Positions 1-12,826 of a DNA stretch of 64,000 bases are shown here, one piece after another; position 1 is the stretch's first letter; every line of letters starts with the position of its first letter. This DNA comes from Toxonevra muliebris (Eukaryota; Arthropoda; Insecta; Diptera; Pallopteridae): the NCBI GenBank assembly GCA_963691655.1, contig OY829326.1, forward strand, positions 141,254,998 to 141,318,997, given 5' to 3'. The notes under the pieces were generated by a model. The model saw nothing but the letters and a program-made list of their open reading frames with translations. It was not told where the DNA came from and did no database searches. Made by a program: the position numbers and the translations under genes.

Positions 1-1029
1 TCATGATTATTTTTTTGTGGTTGTTCTTAGGCGCCTCTTTACTTTATTTTTCACCTTTTAAATACTAAATTTATGATATGATGTTGTGTATTTTAATTAA
101 ATTGTTGAAACAGACTAGTTTTATATTGCTATACATATTTTAAAAAGTTGATGCAGTGAATTCTTTCTTTCTACTTTGAAATCTTATCACTGGTGCCGGC
201 ATTAAAAATGACTAAAATAAAAGTCAATAACATTTTGATGATTTTACAAAAATTTTAATTAATTTCATTTTAATTTAATGTTTTCAAAAATTTGCAGTAA
301 GTGTGAAATATTTGGACGGTCATTGATATAAAAAAAAAAATCATTTTTATTTATAAATCGTGATAAACTTATTCTTTTGCTTTAATTTTTTATTTAAATA
401 TAAAATATTTACTTTAACCCTACAGTTATAAATTATATTTAACACCCCACCACGATATACTCGGTTTTTGATTTTTCACAGTAATTTATTAACACAGCTT
501 TTTTTGAATACTGATTTTAAACTTAAATAAGTTGCGGTTGAACCAAATTTTCTTGCAAGGTTCTTGCATATGGAATTTCTTTCCTGATTATGGTTGCCGG
601 GCACTCCAGGAACATGAACAATATTGAACACAAAATAAATGGCGGGCGTGTTTTCGCTCATACTTTTTGTTGTGCTACCCAACATCGAAGGTTAGTCATT
701 TTGGATAGATGTTGATACGCTGATTATGAACCTGATATTCAAATTTGCCTAAGAAAAACATTTCAGTTCGCCGTTCGGATTCAGCATAAAACCATAGGTC
801 CTTTTCATTCGTGTACAAATAACAACAGCGCAAAACATGAATAGGTGCGAAACAAAGGAAGTAAGGAAATGTCACAATCGCTGTTATAATTTGTGATACT
901 CATCACTTGGCGGCAGTTTACTGAAAACCTTTGTTTTTACCACCAGGATACGTCCCGTATTAGATTGAGCTTTAGTTACAGCCGATGGTCAATCAACCTT
1001 TGGAGTCAAGGTATATCACTGTGTATTAA
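1..1029. other. AT-rich sequence without recognised feature
   Basis: Short ORFs on both strands are all under 80 codons and have no recognisable domain. Nothing further seen. Confidence 0.6.
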
Positions 1030-1591
1030 ATGGCTTATTTGCTCCATACATTTTGCTAAAGTATTTCAGATCTTCATTGTTACAACAGAATATGAAAATA
1101 GGGTGCTAAAAACTAATTAAAATAAAAAAAAATTTAAATTTGTGAAAACTGGATGCGCTACTCCGAAAACCGTGATTTTAAGGATGTTTTACAATAGGTT
1201 TGGGATTTTGTATGGAAAAAGTATTCAACTTGCAAATAAACGATTTTCAGATATTCATATCTACGTAAAAAATGCTGCTAAAGCGAATGGCGTACCCAGT
1301 TTTTTGATACAACTGAACACAAAGCCAGCGCTTAAAGTGGCCATTTGGCACATTTTTTACAAATTTTTAAATTCACCCGTTAGAATTTTGAATATAGCAA
1401 TAATTTGTTTGAAACTAAAGTACGTAGGATTGTAGGTAATTCAATTTAGGTACAAATTTTTCAAATCGAGTTATATTTGAACTAGTAAACTAACTTTTAG
1501 TGAACCCATGTCGAGTACAATCAAGTTCACTTTTGACAAATGTCGTCAAAAAATTGCACGAAAAAACAAGGCAGGAATTGAAAAAATTGTC
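1030..1591 (+). repeat. Left arm of a large imperfect inverted repeat
   Basis: This arm is matched in reverse complement by 2382-2945. Shared landmarks, read on this arm, are CATATTCTG-complement near 1090, AAAACTGGATGCGCTACTCC at 1145, ATTCACCCGTTAGAATTTTG near 1372, GAATTACCTACAAT-complement near 1430 and CATGTCGAGTACAATCAAGT at 1508. Divergence between arms looks like roughly 10-15% by eye with small indels. The 97-codon ORF at 1142-1435 falls inside the arm and is not conserved in the other arm, so it is not called. Confidence 0.85.
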
Positions 1592-1647
1592 TTATCGTGG
1601 ATATTTGTATTCTTTATTTTCGTCTGTTGATTGCAGTATCATATGTA

Positions 1648-2275
1648 CAGGTTTCCCACGTACAACACGGCAGTCGTAGAGCACGATTTCGCTCCAACAC
1701 GATTTGTTGATAGCAGTAATCCTCATATAACACGATAACACTATAGCACGATTTCCTTCCAAAACGATTTGCAAATAGCTGAATCCCTGGTATAACATGA
1801 TTAGTTAAAATAATTTGGAAATTCAAATCGCTTTTTAAATTTGTTAATAAGCTATTTAACTACAACTCTAATTTTTATTTGCTAAATTTATCAAATTCCA
1901 GTTCACTCTGTGTTCTAGTTTCATTGTTATTTTTGCTTGTTAAATTCAAATTTTTTCTTTAAATCTTCCAATAAAGCATAAGTGCTTATTATAAAATTTT
2001 TTTTATATAAAATCAATATACTTACTTTCTGTTTTTTTACTTTTTACAATAAAAATTAAAAACTTTAATTTATTTATAAAAAAAAGAAAATGTATCAAAC
2101 CGTACAAAAATTTAAAATATACATAAAGCAAGTCAATGCCCCTGCATACGGCAGATTTCTAAATTCTTGGAGCCTAATTCCGCTATTGATACTGGTTCCC
2201 TGTTCCGTATAACATGAATTCGCAGAACACGATGCTTTTTTGGAACCTAACAATCGTGTTATACGGGGACACCTG
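1648..2275. mobile_element. Pogo/Tigger-like MITE with TA target duplication
   Basis: Left end TA|CAGGTTTCCCACGTACAACA, right end reverse complement TA|CAGGTGTCCCCGTATAACA. CAG...CTG termini and a TA duplication are the hallmarks of the pogo/Tigger branch of Tc1/mariner. Interior copies of ACACGATT and TATAACACGA near both ends resemble the iterated subterminal sites of Tigger elements. There is no transposase ORF. It sits in the spacer of the large inverted repeat. Confidence 0.7.
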
Positions 2276-2381
2276 TATTACATATTGATATAAATCCACA
2301 ATTTTGACGTAAGCGTTTAAGTATGGAGAACTTTTTAAAAGTTAGTAGCTACTTCTTAATTGGTAACTTTCATTAATTTAA

Positions 2382-2945
2382 TGCAATTTTTTCAACGTCT
2401 GCTTTTTTTTTTGCAATTTTTTGGCGACATTTGTCAAAGATGAACTTGATTGTACTCGACATGGGTTCACTAAAAGTTAATTTCCTTGTTCAAATATAAC
2501 TCGATTTGAAAAATTTTTGTTTTTAAATACACTAAATTGAATTACCTACAATCGTACTTACTTTAATTTTAAAAAAATTACCGCTATATTCAAAATCCTA
2601 ACGGGTGAATTTAAAAATTCGTAAAAAAAAGTGCTAAATGGTCACTTTAGGCGCTAGGGGTGGCTTAAGGTTCAGTTGTATCAAAAAACTGGCCATTCGC
2701 TTTAGCGGCATTTTTGACATAGATATGGATATCTGAAAATCTTTTTTATGCAAGTTAGATGCTTTTACCATACAAAATCCCAAACCTATTGTAAAACATC
2801 CTTAAAAATCACGGTTTTCGGAGTAGCGCATCCAGTTTTCACAAATTTACATTTTTTTTTCATTTTAATTGGTTTTTAACACCCTATTTTCATATTCTGC
2901 TGTCACAATTAAGATCTGAAATACTTTAGCAAAATAAGCGATATA
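2382..2945 (-). repeat. Right arm of the large imperfect inverted repeat
   Basis: Reverse complement of 1030-1591, for example CTTGATTGTACTCGACATGG at 2447 and GGAGTAGCGCATCCAGTTTT at 2820. The two arms are separated by a 790-bp spacer that holds the pogo/Tigger-like MITE. The pair forms a foldback structure, or the long terminal inverted repeats of an element. Confidence 0.85.
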
Positions 2946-5900
2946 CTGTCTATCGAGAATTTCGTTTGAAAGGTGGCCTAAATCTAATGGCAGCTTCACA
3001 CATCCCTTACAGACCATTTTCGTTCAGCGCCGTCTAAGAAAGCACGATCGAATCAAGAATTTCTTAGTGCTCTTCTCTATATTTGGGACGGAGTCAATTC
3101 TCTAGAATTTTCAAATAGAAGCATTTTCGGCTTGAAGTTCCTCACTAAAAGTTACAAAAATGTAGATACTTTTCAACAGGAATGACATCATACAACTATT
3201 TAGTTCATTGGCAGGTTCAGTACCTTAACCAAAGCCAAAAGAGAATATCAAGATTTCAAATGTATTTGAATAAAAATCTATGGAACGATAAACTGCTCAA
3301 CCTGTATGAAAAATATTGATAATCTGTACACGAATTTTGTAGATGCCAAATCTTTTTCGAAAGGCTGCACTTAAACGTTTTTTACTTCTGGCCAGTTCCA
3401 TCAAGCTCTCATCCTCTTCCGATGAATCGTTGAACCATTATTTCGTTGTAGTCATAACTATTTTGTCCTTATTTTTTCTACTTCATTTTTAAACAAATCG
3501 TATTTATTTTTCAAAATGACGATCAGCTGATAGAAATATACTATTGTGAACAAGTCGAAATGAGCGAAATTCACAATAACGTTATTCTCTGTCGAAAGCA
3601 CGTCATAATACTAAACTCAAATTCCTTCGATCAGGGCATTCGACTACAGTCGAAGATCGAACGTAGTTCATAATAAGGGCCATAGTCAAAAAAACGAAAA
3701 TCTGAAATTTTGATTCTTAAAATCAGTACTAACTATAGATAGAAAATGTTATTTTGCCTTTTTCTGCTCCTTAGTTTAAAGCATTAAATTTTTGGATCCG
3801 CCAGTGAAGATTAGGGTTAAATTGTAGGTCTGAAAAATTTCAAAAATGTCTGCCTCGATTTACAAATAATTTTAGAAACGTTGTTTTTTTTATTAAATAT
3901 TTATTTATTACGCTTTTCCTCATTGTAATAATAATAATCGTAAATACAATATTATTTTTAATGTTAGTATATGTTAATGTTTTTGTATATAGTTTTTAAT
4001 TCATTTTTACTTTTAAATTTATATTTAAATAATTATTTCTTTTATATATATTAATGTTTAAGTGTGTGTATTTTAAGACTAACATAATTTTCAACTTTGG
4101 ATTTTGGGATGTCAATTTTTTTTGTTTTGCTTTATTTTTTTTCTTTTGTTTTATAATTTGCTAATTTTAGGTTTTTCATTATTTATGTATTTTTTTTTTA
4201 TTTATAAAATTTAATGAAATTTATTACATTAAATTTTAAAACATTTTTTTTTTTTTTCAATAAATATAAATAACATTCTAATAAAATGTAGAAAGTACAA
4301 AAAAACTCTTTTTTGAAATAATTTTTAGTTTTTGTAAGAAAAATTAACAATTAAACTAATTTAACATATTTTCTTCGTTAATGTTTAATTATTTTTTTGT
4401 TTTTTTTTAATGTAAATATAAGTACCTATATATATAATTTATTATTTTTATTTTTGAAAATAACAATAATTGATTTAGTTTCGATACACGCAAAAATTTT
4501 TAAATTAACTTCAGGGCTTAATTTATTTTATTACTTCTTTTATCGTTTTTTTATTTTATTTTTATTGTAAATTTGTTGCCATTTCTTATATACATACATG
4601 TTTATGGGTTGATTTAATTTTTTTTTTTAATTATTCTATAACTAATTAATTTAATTTTTTCTATTTGTGTATATAAATGCTGCAGTACAGTTTTTTCATT
4701 TTGAAGTTAGTGAAGTGTTTATTTTACAAATTCTATTTTCTTAAGTACTTAACTTCATTTTGTTTTTGTTTTTTGCCATGCCATTTTATTTTTAATATTT
4801 CTGTGATGTGGTGCGTTTTTTATTTAATATTTTTTATCGTTTGAAGGAGTATAGTTAGTATAGTATGTGTTTTTATTGAATTTCTATTTTAGTGTATTTC
4901 GTGTTCTTTCGCTTGAATGTTTTATTTAATATAGATGTATGTTTGTATGTCCCATGTCAATTTTTTTCAAACTATCTAAGTAATAAAGAAATCTCATATT
5001 GACATATTTTTGTCTATGAAATCTCTTTCACATTAATTAAATTTTTTACTTATAATTTTCACAAATACTTGCTCAGAATCTAAAATCAATTTTGGATTTC
5101 AAACGTTAAAACTGCTGTATTTAGTATAAGGAAAGGAACCGAAAGCGGTTGTTATTCATAAAATGCTAAATATTCAAGAAATTAGTATTTAATTAAAATT
5201 CTTCGTTCAGAAATATATAATAAAGATTTACATTGAAAATAAATGCCTAAAAGTATGCCTTTGTTTTATACAAGAAAAGTTGCTTATTTAAAGAACATAG
5301 TAGGAGAAAAACAACCCTGTCTTTTTTCGTTATTTTCCTCTTGTCATGTTTTTTGCTTTGCCCAAAGCAAAAGAATGCTGAATAATTTTCATAATGGAGT
5401 ATCCATATTTTAGTTTGCGAAACAATTCATGCAGAAACACAATTGTATGAAATTTTTATATTTTATCTTCAATTCGATGACTTAAGTATGTGCAGACCCA
5501 CCAAACTATATTAAAATTCATAGTCTCATTGTATAGAAACTTTTGTATATTAGCTGCTGACTATTTTATATATCCACTGTGAATACAATGAAGACGACAA
5601 CTATGCAGATATTTTCTTCTATGAAAATTTAAACACCTCCATACAAGCGCATTAATGGAGCACTTGTGGTAGGTTCATAAGATAACCTCTTCTTCTGGCC
5701 CATCATTTCTATTTTGATTATAGGGCTGCTATTTGGGTATCCAAGCACATATGCATGTCGCCTGTGTTATTTGACGATGAAGATTAAGAACCAGCCTGCA
5801 TATCTTTTCTATTGGAATACTACACAGTTTCTGAATGAATAACTTTAATCAAAATTAAATCGGAGTCTTTCAATAGAACTCTAGGTATTTGAAACATTCG

Positions 5901-6045
5901 AGTCCTATGTATTTCCCATACCTTGAGTAAGTATTTTGATGAACAAAAGTTCAAACGCACAAAAGTTCGGCAGTCGGAATAGTTTCGCACTAAGCAATGG
6001 CCTGAGATTTCATACACATTCAGTATATGCAATGTAGGTAATTAT
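2946..6045. other. AT-rich sequence, mostly featureless
   Basis: Dominated by T/A runs between 3880 and 4960. A minus-strand coding-like fragment lies near 3443-3330 (NDSSEEDESLMELARSKKR and KRFGIYKI), short and flanked by stops, possibly transposon debris. Nothing else recognised. Confidence 0.5.
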
Positions 6046-6644
6046 TAGGGTAGCCAGACGTACTGTACATGTCCTGATTATTTTTATTAAATACTGTTTT
6101 TTTTTAAATCTCGAAATCAGTACGAAAATGTACGGATTTTTGTATTTTGTACTGATTTTTCTAATTAATATCTTAAGAATTTTTGTGCTTAACCTTAATG
6201 GTTTTAAAAACGGTTTACCCTGTTTGTTTCATTTTCTGAAGCCAGAAACAAAATCACTTGCGGTGCGGTGCAGTGCTGTGCATTTTAGAATTTGTCCTAA
6301 GCTTCCGCTGTGCAGTGGTTCTGTGTTGCTTCGTATGCATCTATTGTTTTTAAAGCAAATGTCAAAAAACAGCACCACACAGCAAGTGATTCTGTTTCTG
6401 CCTTAATTGAGTTTGATTATTGTCTTCAGCTCTCACAGTTCTCTAAATATGGAAACTGAAGCGTAATCAATATTGTCTACTGACAAAGAAAAATATGTAA
6501 AAAAAAAAACACACACACAAAATCGGAGAAAAAGTTCAGGACGTTTATATCACTATATTATAAACTGTACTGATTTGTGCTGATTTTCACTGATTTCCAA
6601 CATCTAATGTACTGATTTTGCGGCTTAAAAACCTGGCTACCCTA
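6046..6644. mobile_element. hAT-type MITE with perfect 8-bp target duplication
   Basis: Termini TAGGGTAGCCAG and its exact reverse complement CTGGCTACCCTA are flanked by the identical 8-mer GTAATTAT (6038-6045 and 6645-6652). A TIR starting TAGGG plus an 8-bp duplication is diagnostic of hAT. Subterminal repeats of TACTGATTTT occur near both ends. At 599 bp, with no transposase domain in the 92-codon ORF at 6128-6406, it is non-autonomous. Confidence 0.9.
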
Positions 6645-6699
6645 GTAATTATTTACAAAACCGACTCTGCTGGATACAAAATAGAGAGTTTTCTTACCA

Positions 6700-7390
6700 G
6701 TTCGCTTTATTTTTATCTCAGTTCCTCACTCCATCCACTTTCTTTTCCCCTCCGTTCCTTTTTTCACTTTATCTATTCTTTCCACCTCTACGCCAACTTT
6801 TCTTTCTTTTTCCGTTTTTTCCTCTTTCCAAATTTTTTTGTCCTCTCTTTCCCTCTCATCTCAGTCTAACCTGTACATGCCCTTTTCCCTTCCAAACTAT
6901 CCACTTTTTTTCTAACCTTCTCTCTTTGTAATCCATCTTTTCCCTCTCCCTTTACAACATAACTCTCTCTCCCTCTCTTTATCAAGTCTGCTTTCAATCT
7001 ACCGTCGTTTCTTCCCCTTTTTCCCCTTCTCCAACTCTTTCGTCTCTCCTTTCCTCCTCTCCACTCCCACCGCCAAAACTTTTCTTTCTCCTTGCACCTT
7101 TCCACTCTCATTCTCCAAACTCCTTTTCTCTTCCTCATTGCCATCCGCTTCACTCTTAACTCTTTTACTTTTTGCTCTAACTCTCTTTACCCTCACTTTT
7201 CCCCACATCTAGCCACCTTTTCTAATCCCATTCCTGCCTCTTCTTTCTTCCTTCTTCCTCAGCAGCTCCTTTCCCTTTATTCGATCGCTTGTCTCATTTT
7301 CCTATTTCTCAGTTTCTTTTTCCTTCTTTCTATTTGTTGGCTTATCTTTTTTCGCTCAATTTTTTTCCCTCTTGTCTTTTTCCCCCCTTA
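6700..7390. repeat. Long pyrimidine-rich tract (C/T on plus strand)
   Basis: About 690 bp made of short C and T words (CTTTTCCCC, TCCCTCTC, CTTTCTTTT) with few purines. The ORFs on both strands (Lys/Arg/Glu-rich on minus, Phe/Leu/Ser-rich on plus) follow from the composition. It starts about 50 bp beyond the hAT MITE. Confidence 0.8.
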
Positions 7391-7739
7391 GGCTCTATGA
7401 GAAATTAAAACGAATCATATTGCCTGCTACCGAATTTTACCATCTATTGTTACATTGTTTTTGTTCCCTAGAACGTTGAGATCCTCTAGATAATTTCAAA
7501 CCATTTTCGAACTAATTGTATGCATAAAAGTTCAAGGATTGACCTAGCTATCCAAAGGATTCGTAATCTTCCAGTTTAGACATTTTCTGCACATGTACAT
7601 TTTGCTACTAGGCTTCCACTTATACAAGAAAATACCAGAGAATCTAAAAAAAAGGTTCGTCTTATGTCTCTATTGGATTACTCTCATTCAGCGCCTTACC
7701 ATAGAGCTTCATTAGAAAAAAAAATTTTGTCCTGCTGAA

Positions 7740-7965
7740 AGGAAACAACTAGCGACAAAGTTTCTCACAGCGCATTAGGTAGGCTCAAAAAACATTTATC
7801 TACTTTGGGCACAGTAAGCAATAAGGAAGAAACCGCAGAGCACATTTTGTGTCACTGTGAAAGTTTCATAAGAACCAAACTTCACTCCTTATCGTATGCT
7901 TTCCTACAAATGCACAATGTAGAAGGAAGCTCTCCTAAAAAAATAATCATATCTATTCCTCATAA
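7740..7965 (+). pseudogene. LINE (non-LTR retrotransposon) C-terminal fragment
   Basis: One plus frame reads LGRLKKHLSTLGTV then EETAEHILCHCESFIR. The ETAEHILCHC signature is the Cys/His motif that ends the RNase H/endonuclease-type LINE polyprotein in insect jockey- and I-like elements. The frame is short and has no reverse-transcriptase domain beside it, so it is a dead fragment. Confidence 0.6.
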
Positions 7966-10900
7966 GGACTAATTTAAAATAGGGTCGTCGCTAGGTGGTT
8001 TTCAAATTATGATAGAAAAAAACTTGGCCTTGTTGAAAACTATTTATATTTTTTTTTAGGAGACTATGAAAATTAAATCTAGAGGTTAATTTTCAAAGTC
8101 ATGACTTAAGTTCATGTCAATTTCGTTATTTGAAGTTATATATAAACAGGCTTAATGAACAAATGTAGTCATCACAACAACAATGTATACAGAGACGGGC
8201 AAATCAGACGGCCGTTTCGGAATCCGCCACAATTCCTCATCAGTGATCTTAGTGTTAGTTCCTAATCTTTCAATATCCTATATAAGCTACTAATATTTGA
8301 AATCATAACCCAGAATTACAGATTTGATTCCAAATATCTTCACTGAATAGTGATATTGAAAGAAACTACCACTACCGTTCTATACACTTATGTTGTTGTT
8401 TTTTCCCCATTGTAGCTAGTCTGCATAACAGTTCGTTATTTGAAAGTCTAGTACATGGGAGAGTGTGTGTGTTTGTGAGAAAATGATTCTATTTATATTC
8501 CATTTGTTAATTTGCAAAATTACAAAAGATAAAGAATAGTTTGAAATTGTTATATCAGGGGAACAAAAATAAGAGTAAATATTAATTGGAAAAATCAAGA
8601 AAAATGAGCAAAATAATGAATACGATTAGTTATTTTAGGGTGTTTTCAGTTCAGTTTTTAAACATAATTTTAATTATTTCAACCAACACTTAATAAATAT
8701 TTTTAAAACTGAATTATTTCTTGCAGAAATTAATTTGATAATTTTATACTATTCGAACTTATGTCATTCACTAAAATTTGTATCGTAGGTAACTATATTT
8801 AAAAAAAGGAATATTGAATTTTTATTTAAATGTTTTTTAAATGCTTTTTTATGTTCGTTTTTTTAATTTTTTTTCTATTTTTCAGTATGCTTCAGTCCCT
8901 TTTCATTACTATTACTTAAGTTTTTATTATTTTTACGCACTATTTATTTTACACATTTTTTTTTCTTTAAATCACTTAAATAATTTTTATTCAATTTTTA
9001 TTTTGTAATTTCGTTATTAAAAGCACCATTTTCTCAATTTTTAATATAGGTTCTTTTATTTTAAATTTTTATATGATTTAAGTTTTTTTTTTTTTAATAT
9101 TTTTTTTTTCTGTTAAGTAAAATTTTTTTTTGTCAGTGCAAAATTATATACTTATATATAAATATATTTTTTTGCTTTTATAGAATACGCTACTACATAT
9201 TTACTAGAATTTGTTTTTTCCATTGTTTAACTAAAATCTTTCTAACTATATTTAAAAAGGAATAAACAAGAGAGTTAACTATATACAGGGTGTGTTTTTT
9301 TTAATTATTAATTTTAAATAAAAAAAATGACAATTATTGAATTGTCATTCTGTTGTCAATTGAACTACATGAATGTGACGCACATATTGGTGGTGGCTCA
9401 TATTTAATTTTAAATAATTTCCTTTTTATATGAAACTAGTAAACAACAAATTAACTGCTAAACATTTTATACAAAGTAAATTCCCTTAGCAAACTGGGTT
9501 TGTAATTGAAATTAATTAATTTTTGTCAACACAATAAACTTTTGTAAACATGTGCAAACAATTTCTAAAATTTAAAAAATGTGTGTAGCTGATGAGTTCA
9601 ACAACAAAATTCGAGTTATTTAACAAATTTTTATTGGCAAACATTTAGCAAGTAATTATGTGTTAACTTAAATCATTGATTTAGTTTGACAAAATACTTT
9701 GTAAACTTCAACATTGCATTTACAAGAAATTTGTTATTGTTCCATCAGTAAAGAATTTTACTACAAAGTGTCTGTTAATTTTGACAACTAATTTCTGTTG
9801 ATTTCAGTAAAATAATGTAAAAAACTCGTTGAATAATTTTTCTTCGTTAACATCGTTTTATTAATTACAAATTTATGCACTAATTTTTTTATTTACAATA
9901 CACACAAATGAAAATATTAGCAAACATGGTAGGTTTTTCAGCACTTTTCTCTTTTATACTAATGACAAAAAACTCACTACATACGCTACAGTGTGCAAAA
10001 ATATTTTGTGTTTTTCTTTTCAATATTTCATTTATTATTAATTTTTTTTTAATTTTTTTTTAATTTTTTTTTTTTTTTGCTTTAATTTAGTTGCTACTCA
10101 AAAAACCTTGTTATTTTGTTTTTGTAATTTTTTATAAATGCTACTTTACCAAGTAAAACCAGAAAATGAATTTTAAATAAAATATGTTTGTGTAATAATA
10201 AAAACACTTCAAGGCATTTTTATGTCAGACTTTGCATATTACATGTGACTCGTCTATATTTCAGTTATTTTAATGTTTGTTAATTATTATTTTTTTTTTA
10301 CTCTCGTGTGTTTTTTTTTTTTTTCTTGCAAATTTACTATAAATTCTGTTAAATAAATGTATGTATGTAGTAGTTAAAGTGCAGTAGTAGCAGTTGAATG
10401 CAATTTATATAGAAATGGAAGCGTATATAGTTCGCTTCAATTCGTTTCACAAAAGAAAACTCCACTTTGGATTGTACTTATCTAATTTTTATATATGTTG
10501 AGAGACTTTTGTTCTCTTTGTTTTGAAAATTTAATCGAATTAATCGAGACACAGAGTGATTGAGTGTGAATATTGAGAGCATGTTATGCTCTTTGAGATA
10601 TTTTAGCCATAGTGATGCTGATTTGTTATGCTTACAAGGAAAAAGGTTTACATTTCAAAAGAAAGCGAAATATTTTAAGCTTTAAAGTTGCATGTAATCA
10701 CTTAGTTTGAAACGAACTATATATGTGTGCGTGCAAAAATGTATTGCTCTTTTGTTATGACTGCCTTTTGTTATAATAAAATGCGTTGGTTTTGTGGACG
10801 TTTGTATGCATGGAAAGACTTTAAATTATTTAGAAACTGAAATATTTAATAAAAATAAGGAGCAAAATATAACATAATTCTTTCAAAAGTTGTAGCACAA

Positions 10901-10984
10901 TAATCTATAATAAATAGGAAAGTCCTAATAAGGGAGAGAATTTGGTGAGTACACGAAACTTCTCAATAATAATATATATAAAAT
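7966..10984. other. AT-rich sequence without recognised gene
   Basis: Many poly-T and poly-A runs (8860-9180, 10040-10080, 10280-10325). A short unit with mixed-complexity sequence lies at 8190-8250 but shows no recognisable end. Nothing supported beyond this. Confidence 0.5.
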
Positions 10985-12826
10985 ACTAGCTGACCTGGTA
11001 GACGTTGTTCTGCCTTTTCTACGAAGAAGCGGAAAAATTGAAGTTTATTTCAATGAAGAAGAATGAAGTTTCATGGTGTTTAAAATTGACCATTGGTAAT
11101 GACAATTCAAGCTTTAAAAATATGGTAAAAATTCTCGATTTAAAAATGAGGCATCAAAACTGGCATTTTTAAAACTATTTAATCGGCAGAAGCATATCAA
11201 AGACCGTTCTCGAAGTTATATCTAATTTCAAAATCTATTTAAAAATATGGACCCACATGCTATTTATTATAAAAATAAGATTTATTATAGAATTTAGTAC
11301 AGCGCCACCTATCGGATTTTGACATAGCTAGGCAGGTTCTTGAGATATATCATAAATTAGTGGAAATAATAGTAAAAAATAATAATAATAAAAAATTGAA
11401 GTAGAAAAACAGTGAAAAAGTAGTAGAAAATAACAATAAATTGTAGAAAAATGTAGTAAAAAAGTGGTAAAAAGAAAAAGTAGTAGTCGAATATAAGAAG
11501 AAAATGTTGGAAAAAATTAATTAAAATAGTAGTAGAAAATAGAAGTAGAGCATGATGCAACACCCACTAATCCAACAAACTGAGAGAATTTTTTAAATCC
11601 GGTATTGACAAATAACACTTCAATACTAAGATATCCCGTAATGAAAATTCGGGGTATATGGTAGGTGTCACAGCCCCTTTGTCAACCCACTCATATTTTT
11701 GTTGTAGCATGGCATTGTTAATTCACGTTCTTGTACCAAATTTCTGTACTTGCTATAAATGATTCTTGAGATATACCCAAAAAAAATTTTAGGATTAATT
11801 TTATTATGGTTCAGTTGAATTATAGAAACAATATTTCAGGACGGTCTATATTCATATCAACCAATTTCATATTTATTATAAATATAGAATTTGTTACAGC
11901 ACCACCTATCGGATTTTAGATAGCTAGGCAGGGTCTGAAGATATTTCATAAAGTAGTAGAAATAATAGTAGAAAAAAAATGGAAAAAGTAGTAGAAAAGC
12001 AGCAAAAAAGTAGAAGAAAATAGTAGTAGAAATAGTAGTAGAAAAGTTAGTAGGAAAAATAATAGAAAATAGTATTACAAATTGTTGTAAAGAAGAAGTA
12101 AAAAGGTAGCAGAAAAAGTAGTAGAAAAATAGTTTAACATAGTAATACAAAAAAGTAAAAATGGAATAGAAAGAGTGGCAGAAATAATAGTAAAAAATAG
12201 TAGTAGAAAAAACTGTTAAAAGTAGTAAAAAATAGTAGAAAGTAGTAGTAGAAAATAAGAGAAAATGTATTGAAAAAGTAACAGAAAAAAAGTACTAAAA
12301 TAGTAGTAGAAAATATTGTTTAAAAAAGTAGTAGAAAATAACAAAAATTTGCAGAAAAAAAGAAGCTTAAAAGTAGTAAAAAATAGTAGTAGAAATAGTA
12401 GTAGAAAATAAAAAGGAGCATGGTCCCACTAAATCAACAAACTGAAAGAATTTAAATTTTAATACCGTACCATAAATGGCTCCTATGATATATATCTCAT
12501 AATGGAAATTCAGGTTATATGGAAGGTGCCACACCCCCTTTGTCAATCCCACCAATATTTTTGATGTACCATGGCATTGTCAATTCTCGTTATTGTACCA
12601 AATTTCTGTAGCGTGCTATAAAAGGTTCTTGAGATATACCCAAAAAACTATTAGGATTGTATGGGAGGTGCCACACCCACTTTACTAAAAGCCATTATGA
12701 ATAGCTATGAACCATTCTCCCGTCTAAGAAAATATATTTTTGAAATATGACTTCAATCGGTCCAGTCGTTCAGAAGTTACACGATGACATACACACAAAA
12801 CTCTACGATTATATATATAAAGATAT
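10985..12826. repeat. Composite dispersed repeat with internal duplication
   Basis: It starts CTAGCTGACCTGGTAGACG and ends in a GGTCCAGTCGTTCAGAAGTT / ACGATTATATATATAAAGAT tail. Both resemble ends of a common insect dispersed repeat that I cannot assign to a family. Inside, a module order is repeated: block A (CCACCTATCGGATTTT, 11304 and 11905), a GTAGTAGAAAAT-rich microsatellite (11350-11540 and 11950-12410), then block B (CCAACAAACTGAGAGAATTT, 11571 and 12432). The long His/Tyr/Phe-rich ORFs here are microsatellite translations. Confidence 0.65.

Noticed and set aside
1142..1435. 97-codon ORF
   Set aside because: Lies inside the inverted-repeat arm, is disrupted in the other arm and has no recognisable domain.
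6618..7391. ORFs of 69-99 codons on both strands
   Set aside because: Result of the pyrimidine-rich tract, which lacks stop codons by composition.
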